Shown here: positions 34,330 through 40,984 of the stretch, one piece after another
How the letters are laid out: every line of letters starts with the position of its first letter
Numbering within the stretch: the first letter of the stretch is position 1
From: Butyricimonas faecihominis
GTDB taxonomy: Bacteria > Bacteroidota > Bacteroidia > Bacteroidales > Marinifilaceae
Direction of reading: 5' to 3'
Length of the DNA: 64,000 bases
Assembly: GCF_033096445.1 (NCBI RefSeq)
Contig: NZ_AP028155.1
Span: forward strand, 625,880-689,879
The notes under the pieces: generated by a model
Database searches by the model: none
Told to the model about the DNA's origin: nothing
The model's input: the letters and a program-made list of their open reading frames with translations, nothing else
Program-made: the position numbers and the translations under genes

Positions 34330-34545
34330 ATGGAAAAAAAGTTCAGATTTAAGACAACGTTGAAATGCAGTGGCTGCGTATCGAAAGTCACTCCGTTTTT
34401 GAATAGTTTGAGAGACGTGACGGAATGGAGCGTGGATTTGCAACATCCGGACAAGGTGCTGACGGTTATGTTGAAGACCGGAGACACGCACTCGGTGAAG
34501 AAGGCGTTCGAGAACGCGGGGTATAAAGTTGAAGAGTTCAGATAA
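34330..34545 (+). CDS. Small HMA-domain protein (copper chaperone-like)
   Basis: This 71-residue single HMA domain has the babbabb pattern, with its metal site as LKCSGCVSKV (CxxC) in place of the usual GMxCxxC loop. The chain ends KKAFENAGYKVEEFR, normal for the fold. It probably passes copper to the neighbouring CopA; the missing Gly-Met before the first cysteine may alter metal preference. The yaaA start is only 3 nt beyond its stop. Confidence 0.8.
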   Translation: MEKKFRFKTTLKCSGCVSKVTPFLNSLRDVTEWSVDLQHPDKVLTVMLKTGDTHSVKKAFENAGYKVEEFR

Positions 34546-34548
34546 ACG

Positions 34549-35310
34549 ATGTTAGTTATTTTATCACCGGCCAAGACCATGGATATGTCCGTGGTGGAAC
34601 AGGAACTTCCGGGTACCACTCCGGAATACACGGCAGAGGCGGAATATCTGGCGGAACATATGCGTCATTTTTCTGCATCGGAGTTAGAGAAAATGTTGAA
34701 GATCAGTCCTAAGCTGGCAGCGGAGAATTACGAACGTTATCAGAGGTTTGGTTCACTTTCGAATTCTCGCAAACAGGCTTTGTTTGCTTATAACGGGAGT
34801 GTATTCAAAGCTATTGATCCGAATTCTTTTTCTTTAGAGGACTTGAAGTATGCTCAAGATCGTGTCCGGATTATCTCTACGCTTTATGGTTTGGTGCGTC
34901 CGTTGGATTTGATTCAAGCCTACCGGATCGCATTTTCCGTGAAGTTGGATGGGGCGAACCTGTATGATTATTGGGTTCCGAAGCTGACGACTCCATTATT
35001 GGAAGATGTGCGTAAGGTTGGAGGGATTATGGTGAATCTGGCCAGTATGGATATTCAGGGAGCGTTGAAGATGGACGAGTTGAGGAAAGAGGTGAGGGTG
35101 ATTACACCGGAATTTCAGGAATGGCGGGATGGTAAATACGAAACAGTTCGTACTTATGCCAAGATTGCACGGGGGACGATGACGAGATATATCGTGATGA
35201 ATCGTGTCGAGGAACCTGAGGAGTTAAAGGCTTTCAACGAGGACGGGTACACGTTTAATGCTGACCTCTCGGACGAGGAACGTTATTTCTTTACCCGCAT
35301 AAAGAAGTAA
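34549..35310 (+). CDS. yaaA: Peroxide-stress protein YaaA (DUF328)
   Basis: The 253-residue protein matches YaaA through its N-terminal MLVILSPAKTMDM, KALFAYNGSVFKAID, ISTLYGLVRPLDLIQAYR and a C-terminal DLSDEERYFFTRIK. In E. coli YaaA lowers free iron and limits oxidative DNA damage. The 3 nt gap to the HMA protein puts it in the copA transcript, tying copper handling to oxidative-stress defence. Confidence 0.93.
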   Translation: MLVILSPAKTMDMSVVEQELPGTTPEYTAEAEYLAEHMRHFSASELEKMLKISPKLAAENYERYQRFGSLSNSRKQALFAYNGSVFKAIDPNSFSLEDLKYAQDRVRIISTLYGLVRPLDLIQAYRIAFSVKLDGANLYDYWVPKLTTPLLEDVRKVGGIMVNLASMDIQGALKMDELRKEVRVITPEFQEWRDGKYETVRTYAKIARGTMTRYIVMNRVEEPEELKAFNEDGYTFNADLSDEERYFFTRIKK

Positions 35311-35443
35311 AACGGAAAGAGTTGCAGGTACATATTTCATGTTGCCTCCCAGTCTGCAACTTTTTCTAAAATATTTGGTCCGGAAAGAAACAAAAAAGGT
35401 CTTTCGCGGGTATATCTATCGTAATAATTAATCTGATAGAGTT

Positions 35444-36193
35444 ATGAAAGAACGAGAGATAGAACCGGGAACACCTGAAATCAATAAACAGTATTCCATT
35501 GTAGTCGATAGAAAAGGACCTTACCTAGTGTATGGTCATCCGCTTTTAAAACAACAGTTTATCGTGCAGAATGTAGAGGGAAGTTCGTGGTCGTACCGGG
35601 ATGGGGTTGAGTACGATATGAATGATAACCCCACGGCTTTATGTCGTTGCGGGACTTCTGCCAATAAGCCGTATTGCGATGGGGCTCACTTGAACACGAA
35701 TTGGGATCCCACGCTGACAGCCGATAATATTCCTTTATTGAAAGATGCCGATGTGGTTGACGGGCCTACGCTTGAACTGACGGATAATGAGAAATATTGT
35801 GCTTTTGCCCGTTTTTGTGATGCTTACGGGAAGGTTTGGAATCTCGTGGAGGAGTCCGATGATCCGGAGGCTAGGGAGTTGACGATCCGGGAGGCTAATT
35901 ATTGCCCGGCGGGTCGTTTGAAGGCTTGGGATAAGGATAAAGGGGAATTTATTGAAAATAAACTGGAACCATCGCTGGTGCTGTTGGAAGACCCGCAGGA
36001 GCGTTGCAGTGGTCCTTTGTTCGTACGGGGCGGGATTCCGATTGACGATACGGAGGGCGTGAGGTACGAACTTCGTAACCGGGTTACACTATGCCGTTGC
36101 GGGGCGTCATCGAACAAACCTTTCTGTGACGGAACACACGTGAGTATTCGTTTCCGGGACGGGTTACCGGGGCCACATGGCGGGGTAAAGTGA
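35444..36193 (+). CDS. CDGSH iron-sulfur protein with two CDGSH motifs
   Basis: The 249-residue protein has two full CDGSH [2Fe-2S] sites of the C-x-C-x2-S-x3-P-x-C-D-G-x-H type: CRCGTSANKPYCDGAH (about 67-82) and CRCGASSNKPFCDGTH (about 222-237). Between them lies a divergent (4)Fe-S mono-cluster-like segment (KYCAFARFCDAYG, NYCPAGRLKAWD). The three-cysteine ligation with one histidine gives labile clusters in mitoNEET-type proteins. Plausible roles are electron transfer or Fe-S/redox sensing. It lies 125 bp before the steroid-reductase cluster on the same strand, so a link as electron carrier is possible but unproven. Confidence 0.88.
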   Translation: MKEREIEPGTPEINKQYSIVVDRKGPYLVYGHPLLKQQFIVQNVEGSSWSYRDGVEYDMNDNPTALCRCGTSANKPYCDGAHLNTNWDPTLTADNIPLLKDADVVDGPTLELTDNEKYCAFARFCDAYGKVWNLVEESDDPEARELTIREANYCPAGRLKAWDKDKGEFIENKLEPSLVLLEDPQERCSGPLFVRGGIPIDDTEGVRYELRNRVTLCRCGASSNKPFCDGTHVSIRFRDGLPGPHGGVK

Positions 36194-36317
36194 AAACTGA
36201 AAGATAAAAGAATGGAGAGTGGTTGGATTGGCGTTTGAGTTTTTCTATCGTTCTTAACATTTATTGTTTATTGGCATGATATTTGTTGGTTACTTGTGTA
36301 ATCAATAAAATTGTAGG

Positions 36318-37079
36318 ATGGATGTGTTTCATATTTTTCTGGCCGTGATGACCGGAATTGCAGTTATTGTTTTTGTAGCCCTGTACTTTGTGAAAGCGGG
36401 TTATGGTATGTTTTTCGATGCCAAGTGGGGGCGACCAATAGATAACCGGATCGGCTGGGTTTTGATGGAGGCTCCTGTTTTTATAGCGATGGCACTTTTC
36501 TGGTATTTCTCGGATAGGGGATATGAGTTGGTGCCGTTGATTTTCTTTATTTTTTTCGAGATACATTATTTTCAGCGTGCGTTTATTTTCCCGTTATTAC
36601 TGAAAGGTAAGGGGAGAATGCCGATGGGAATCATGTTGATGGGGATCACGTTTAATGTGTTGAATGCGTGTATGCAGGGAGGGTGGATTTTCTATTTTGC
36701 CCCGTCGGATCTTTATACCCCGGAGTGGTTGATGTCCCCGCAGTTTATTATCGGGACGATATTGTTCTTTGCCGGGATGTTCACGAATATACAATCGGAC
36801 CATATTATTCGTCATTTGCGGCGTCCCGGTGACACGGGGCATTATTTGCCCAAGGGCGGGATGTTCCGTTACGTGACTTCTGCAAATTATTTGGGCGAGA
36901 TTGTAGAATGGATCGGTTTTGCCATTCTCACGTGGTCACTTTCCGGGGCGGTTTTTGCCATTTGGACGTTCGCTAATTTAGTGCCGAGAGCTAATACAAT
37001 TTATCACAAATATTTAGGGATGTTCGGGGACGAGGTGAAGAAACGTCGTCTGAAACGGGTGATTCCTTTTATATATTAA
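36318..37079 (+). CDS. Steroid 5-alpha-reductase homologue (3-oxo-5-alpha-steroid 4-dehydrogenase)
   Basis: This 253-residue integral membrane protein is a close structural match to SRD5A enzymes. It keeps the catalytic-pair positions known from human SRD5A2: a glutamate in VLMEAPVF (Glu51) and a tyrosine in EIHYFQRAF (Tyr84). It also has the C-terminal steroid-dehydrogenase domain signature (NIQSDHIIRHLR, PKGGMFRYVTSANYLGE, EWIGFAI, RANTIYHKYLG, RVIPFIY). The family reduces the delta-4 double bond of 3-oxo-steroids with NADPH. It is first in a four-gene plus-strand cluster with an OYE flavoenzyme and two SDRs, as reported for iso-allo bile acid production by Odoribacteraceae. Seven helices are expected. 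Confidence 0.88.
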   Translation: MDVFHIFLAVMTGIAVIVFVALYFVKAGYGMFFDAKWGRPIDNRIGWVLMEAPVFIAMALFWYFSDRGYELVPLIFFIFFEIHYFQRAFIFPLLLKGKGRMPMGIMLMGITFNVLNACMQGGWIFYFAPSDLYTPEWLMSPQFIIGTILFFAGMFTNIQSDHIIRHLRRPGDTGHYLPKGGMFRYVTSANYLGEIVEWIGFAILTWSLSGAVFAIWTFANLVPRANTIYHKYLGMFGDEVKKRRLKRVIPFIY

Positions 37080-37089
37080 GAAGAATAAT

Positions 37090-38316
37090 ATGACACGAGA
37101 ATCCAAGTTATTCACGCCATTAACGATCGGACCGCTGACCTTACGTAACCGAACGATTCGGGCCGCAGCATTCGAGGGTATGTGTCCGGGGAATGCTCCT
37201 TCGGAAATGTTACATGATTATCATCTTTCGGTGGCCCGGGGTGGAATCGGGATGACGACAATCGCTTATGCGGCTGTTGTTCGTAGCGGTTTATCGTTTC
37301 CCCATCAATTGTGGTTGAGGCCGGAGATCCTTCCTGCGTTACGACAGCTTACGGACGATATACATGCCACGGGTGCGGCTGCATCCATACAAATCGGGCA
37401 TTGCGGGAATATGTCGCACAAGGGGATTTGTGGCTGCACGCCCATTTCCGCTTCAAGTGGTTTTAATATCTACTCGCCGACGTTGGTGCGGGGTATGAAG
37501 AAAGAGGAGATCGTGGAGATGGCAAAGGCGTTTGGACAGGCAGTGAATATGGCTAGAGAGGCGGGATTTGATGCCGTGGAGGTTCATGCCGGACACGGGT
37601 ATCTGATCAGTCAGTTCCTTTCTCCTTACACGAATCACCGGAAGGACGAGTTCGGGGGATCGCTGGAGAACCGGATGCGGTTTATGCGTATGGTAATGGC
37701 GGAAGTGATGAAAGCGGCGGGGGATGACATGGCCGTGCTGGTGAAGATGAATACCCGGGATGGATTCCGGGGTGGGATGGAGGTGCCGGAATGTATTGAA
37801 GTGGCCAAGGCACTGGAAGCGGCAGGGGTTCATGCCTTGATTCTGAGTGGTGGTTTTGTCAGTCGGGCCCCGATGTACGTGATGAGGGGGGCCATGCCTA
37901 TCCGTAGCCTGACGTATTATATGCAACAATTCTGGTTACCGATAGGCGTTCGAATTGCCGGACATATGATGATTCCGACGGTACCGTTTAAAGAGGCTTA
38001 TTTTTTCGAAGATGCGTTGAAATTCCGGGAAGCGGTGAAGTTACCTCTCGTGTACGTGGGAGGATTGGTTTCCCGGGAAAAGATAGATATGGTGTTGGAT
38101 GCCGGATTTGATGGGGTGTCAATGGCTCGTGCCTTGTTGAATGAACCGGATTTCGTGAACCGGATGGGGAGGGAGGAGAATGCCCGGAATGCTTGCGAAC
38201 ACGCGAATTATTGTATTGCCCGTATGTATTCTAGGGAGATGGCCTGTCATAAGCATATTCCGGATTTGCCCAAGAAGTTATTGAAGGAGTTGGAATCGGC
38301 TTCCAAGAAAAATTGA
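37090..38316 (+). CDS. OYE-family NADH:flavin oxidoreductase (candidate steroid 5-beta/delta-4 reductase)
   Basis: A 408-residue TIM-barrel flavoenzyme with the OYE landmarks FTPLTIGPLTLRNRTIRAA, IQIGHCGN, EVHAGHGYLISQFLSPYTN, KDEFGGSLENRMRF, VKMNTRDGF and VGGLVSREKI...GFDGVSMARALL. It ends soon after the barrel, so the flavodoxin/NAD domains of BaiCD-type enzymes are absent. The usual C-terminal [4Fe-4S] motif (CxxCNxC...C) appears as CEHANYC and a later Cys (EMACHKH), with Ala in place of the second Cys. Neighbours point to a steroid or bile-acid enone as substrate. It starts 10 nt after the 5-alpha-reductase stop. Confidence 0.85.
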   Translation: MTRESKLFTPLTIGPLTLRNRTIRAAAFEGMCPGNAPSEMLHDYHLSVARGGIGMTTIAYAAVVRSGLSFPHQLWLRPEILPALRQLTDDIHATGAAASIQIGHCGNMSHKGICGCTPISASSGFNIYSPTLVRGMKKEEIVEMAKAFGQAVNMAREAGFDAVEVHAGHGYLISQFLSPYTNHRKDEFGGSLENRMRFMRMVMAEVMKAAGDDMAVLVKMNTRDGFRGGMEVPECIEVAKALEAAGVHALILSGGFVSRAPMYVMRGAMPIRSLTYYMQQFWLPIGVRIAGHMMIPTVPFKEAYFFEDALKFREAVKLPLVYVGGLVSREKIDMVLDAGFDGVSMARALLNEPDFVNRMGREENARNACEHANYCIARMYSREMACHKHIPDLPKKLLKELESASKKN

Positions 38317-38326
38317 AATCGGATTT

Positions 38327-39145
38327 ATGGAAGTAATTGATCAGCCTAGTGTTCATCCAGTGGCCATCGTCACGGGAGCCAGTTCGGGAATCGGTTTGGA
38401 GTATGCCCGGGAGTTGTGTTCCCGGGGGTATGATGTCGTGATGGTCAGTAATGAGGAGGAGCGCCTTACGCGGTGTGCCGGGGAGTTATCACAAATGTAC
38501 GAGGTGCAGACGTGGCCTCTTTATATGGATTTATCACTACCCGATGCAGCGGAACATTTGCATGGTTTTTGCGTGGCATTAGGGTTACAAGTGGAGGTGC
38601 TGGTGAATAATGCCGGAATGTTCCGGTTCGAGCATATCGTGAATCTTTCAGTGGGTGTTGTGCAGACCATGTTGATGTTGCACATGAACACGGTGGTTTT
38701 GCTTTGTCGTTATTTCGGGGAGGATATGAGAAAACGGGGGAAAGGGTATATCCTCAATATGTCTTCAATGTCAGCTTGGTTCCCTTATCCGGGAATTTCG
38801 TTGTATGCATCCACGAAGTGTTTTTTGAAGAGTTTTTCCCGGGCTTTTCGTTTGGAGATGCTTGATTACGGGGTGAACGTTACCACGGTTTGTCCGGGGG
38901 CGATTGCTACCGATTTATATAATTTACCTCTTCATTTGCAGCGGTTGGCCGTGCGAATCGGTGTGATGATGAAACCTGCCACGCTTGCTCGCCGGGCAAT
39001 CAACGGTATGTTCTGTCACCGAGCCCAAATGATTCCCGGGGTGATTAATTATTTCTTTATCGGTTTCTTATTCTTTTTGCCTTACGGGGTGGTGAGGTGG
39101 ATGATAAGGAAAGTGAAAAGAGCAATTGAAAATGAAAAAAATTGA
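38327..39145 (+). CDS. SDR-family oxidoreductase (candidate hydroxysteroid dehydrogenase)
   Basis: The 272-residue classical SDR has the cofactor motif TGASSGIG (about 17-24), NNAG (about 91-94), a catalytic serine in NMSSMSAWF and the Y-x3-K site LYASTKCF. The C-terminal tail is hydrophobic (INYFFIGFLFFLPYGVVRWMI) and then basic, suggesting membrane association as in 17-beta-HSD-like SDRs. It starts 10 nt after the OYE gene. By context it is the best candidate for the 3-beta- (or 3-alpha-) hydroxysteroid dehydrogenase of the cluster; stereospecificity cannot be read from sequence. Confidence 0.85.
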   Translation: MEVIDQPSVHPVAIVTGASSGIGLEYARELCSRGYDVVMVSNEEERLTRCAGELSQMYEVQTWPLYMDLSLPDAAEHLHGFCVALGLQVEVLVNNAGMFRFEHIVNLSVGVVQTMLMLHMNTVVLLCRYFGEDMRKRGKGYILNMSSMSAWFPYPGISLYASTKCFLKSFSRAFRLEMLDYGVNVTTVCPGAIATDLYNLPLHLQRLAVRIGVMMKPATLARRAINGMFCHRAQMIPGVINYFFIGFLFFLPYGVVRWMIRKVKRAIENEKN

Positions 39146-39206
39146 GTGATTGTCGATTTAATGATTAAGTGATTCTATAATCATCTAATCGAAAATCACA
39201 GAATCA
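39145..39206 (+). repeat. Dispersed ~60 bp intergenic repeat, copy 2
   Basis: Plus-strand copy of the element at 11522-11579: AGTGATTGTCGATTTAATGA at the start, GTGATT in the middle, AAAATCACAGAATC at the end. It fills most of the 81 bp spacer between the two SDR genes. Confidence 0.6.
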
Positions 39207-39226
39207 TATAATTCGTAGGATCTAAA

Positions 39227-40093
39227 ATGAACAAGGGTTTGTTTATCATCACCGGGGCTAATGGGGGCATGGGAAAGGCGATCACGAGAGCGATTGCCGG
39301 TATGGGAGTTCCCGTGGTTATGGCTTGTCGGAATGTTGAACGGGCGGCAGGAGTGAGGGATGAGATTGTGCGAGAGACGGGAAACGGTCGGGTGGAGTTG
39401 CATCAGTTGGATTTGGCGTCGGTTGCTTCCATCCGTTCTTTTGTTGACGGGTTGAACGGACGGGAGGTGAGCGTGTTGGTGAATAATGCGGGAATCATGT
39501 GTAGAGATTTCACGACAACCGAGGACGGGTTGGAGATGACCGTGGGGGTGAATTACGTGGGGACTTGGTTGTTGACGAATTGGTTACTTCCAAATATGGG
39601 GAGAACCGGGAAGGCCCGGATTATTAACACGTCGTCGGTTACTTGTAAGATGGGAGAGGTTGGAGATCGTTTCTTTAAATTGGATCCGGAGCATTACCGT
39701 CGCTTTAAGGCTTATCCCAATTCGAAATTGGCGATACTGATGTTTACGACGGAACTGGCAAGGCGGGTACAGGGGCGTGCGATTACCGTGAATGCGGTTG
39801 ATCCGGGCGTGGTGAACACGGGGATGATCACCATGCACAAATGGTATGACCCTTTGGCGGATATATTTTTCCGTCCGTTTATTAAATCTCCGGAACGAGG
39901 GGCGATGACGGCTATACTTTTGGCAACTTCCGATCAGTATGTGAATATATCGGGAGGCTTTTTTAGGAATAAACATCAGGTGGGACTACCGGAAGCGGCT
40001 CTTGATGTTGAGGCTTGTCAGAATTTGTGGCTTCAGACTGAGCAATTCGTGGCCGGACTGGTCGGCTCAAGATTAAAAAAGGGAGAAAATTAG
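39227..40093 (+). CDS. SDR-family oxidoreductase (retinol-dehydrogenase-like)
   Basis: A 288-residue SDR with TGANGGMG (about 9-16), the acceptor-side LVNNAGIMC, SSVTCKMGEVG, and the active site AYPNSKLA (Tyr-x3-Lys). The family pattern (ACRNVERAAGVRDEI, LDLASVASIRSF, VNAVDPGVVNTGM) is that of the retinol dehydrogenase/WW-oxidoreductase branch. It shares orientation with the steroid cluster but is separated by an 81 bp repeat-bearing spacer, so it may or may not be in the same transcript. It is a second candidate hydroxysteroid dehydrogenase. Confidence 0.85.
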   Translation: MNKGLFIITGANGGMGKAITRAIAGMGVPVVMACRNVERAAGVRDEIVRETGNGRVELHQLDLASVASIRSFVDGLNGREVSVLVNNAGIMCRDFTTTEDGLEMTVGVNYVGTWLLTNWLLPNMGRTGKARIINTSSVTCKMGEVGDRFFKLDPEHYRRFKAYPNSKLAILMFTTELARRVQGRAITVNAVDPGVVNTGMITMHKWYDPLADIFFRPFIKSPERGAMTAILLATSDQYVNISGGFFRNKHQVGLPEAALDVEACQNLWLQTEQFVAGLVGSRLKKGEN

Positions 40094-40126
40094 GGTGAAA
40101 TAGAAGTTTTTAATTTTCAGCTTTCT

Positions 40127-40134
40127 TATCTTTG
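40127..40134 (+). promoter_or_regulatory. Bacteroidota -7 box (TATCTTTG) before nth
   Basis: TATCTTTG lies 20 nt before the nth ATG, indicating that nth has its own promoter. The -33 region is T-rich (GTTTTTAATTTT) without an exact TTTG. Confidence 0.5.
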
Positions 40135-40154
40135 TAGGCAAAGAAATTAATATT

Positions 40155-40796
40155 ATGCGATTAGAGGAAAGATACGATAAGGTGTTGGCATGGTTTCGGG
40201 AACGTATGCCGTTAGCTGACACGGAGTTACAATATAATGATCCCTTCCAGTTGCTGGTAGCGGTGATTTTATCGGCTCAATGTACCGACAAACGGGTGAA
40301 TATGGTGACTCCCGCTTTGTTCGAGCAATTTCCGGATGCGGAGTCTATGTCCAAAGCGAGCGTGGAGGAGATTTTCGAGTTGATCAAATCTATCTCTTAC
40401 CCGAATAATAAATCCAAGCATTTGTCAGCGATGGCGAAAAAGTTGATAGAAGATTTCAATGGAATTGTCCCGGATGATTTCGAGTTATTGCAGACGTTGC
40501 CCGGGGTGGGACGGAAAACGGCCAATGTCATGGAAGCGGTGGCTTTCAAGCGTCCGGCCATGCCTGTCGACACGCACGTTTTCCGGGTTGCCGATCGTAT
40601 CGGGCTGGTAACGGGTGCCAAGACCCCGTTAGAGACGGAGAAACAACTCGTGGCGCATATTCCTGCCGAGTGGCTGTCCACGGCTCACCATTGGTTGATA
40701 TTGCACGGAAGATATGTTTGCGTGGCAAGAAAACCGAAGTGTGAAGAGTGTGGGATTGCCGAGTGGTGCAGATATCATCAAAAAAAGCTGTCTTGA
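40155..40796 (+). CDS. nth: Endonuclease III
   Basis: A bifunctional DNA glycosylase/AP lyase for oxidised pyrimidines. It has 213 residues, the usual length. The helix-hairpin-helix LLQTLPGVGRKTAN holds the catalytic Lys121, Asp139 is in PVDTHVFRV, and the [4Fe-4S] ligands Cys189, Cys196, Cys199 and Cys205 have the exact C-x6-C-x2-C-x5-C spacing. It has its own promoter and a terminator that overlaps the stop codon. Confidence 0.96.
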   Translation: MRLEERYDKVLAWFRERMPLADTELQYNDPFQLLVAVILSAQCTDKRVNMVTPALFEQFPDAESMSKASVEEIFELIKSISYPNNKSKHLSAMAKKLIEDFNGIVPDDFELLQTLPGVGRKTANVMEAVAFKRPAMPVDTHVFRVADRIGLVTGAKTPLETEKQLVAHIPAEWLSTAHHWLILHGRYVCVARKPKCEECGIAEWCRYHQKKLS

Positions 40797-40813
40797 CGAG
40801 AGACAGCTTTTTC
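40784..40813 (+). terminator. nth terminator overlapping its stop codon
   Basis: Stem AAAGCTGTCT (40784-40793) with AGACAGCTTT (40801-40810), followed by TTTC. The nth TGA (40794-40796) lies in the loop. Confidence 0.75.
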
Positions 40814-40950
40814 ACTATTTACTACTAACCCTAAAATTGGAACTACTTTGAGCATCCGTTTTTTTTGCAATAAACCCATTTTTATTACTTAGTGTGAATT
40901 TATTTATTAGATGCAGGATTCTTGAAAAGGTTGCGTGAAAAAATAAAAAA

Positions 40951-40984
40951 ATTAGAGGATTGTGATTCACAATCCTCTAATTTT
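40951..40984. terminator. Terminator after the M3 peptidase gene
   Basis: A near-perfect 14 bp palindrome, ATTAGAGGATTGTG with CACAATCCTCTAAT, flanked by T/A runs on both sides. It starts right at the M3 peptidase stop and can work in both directions. Confidence 0.8.
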
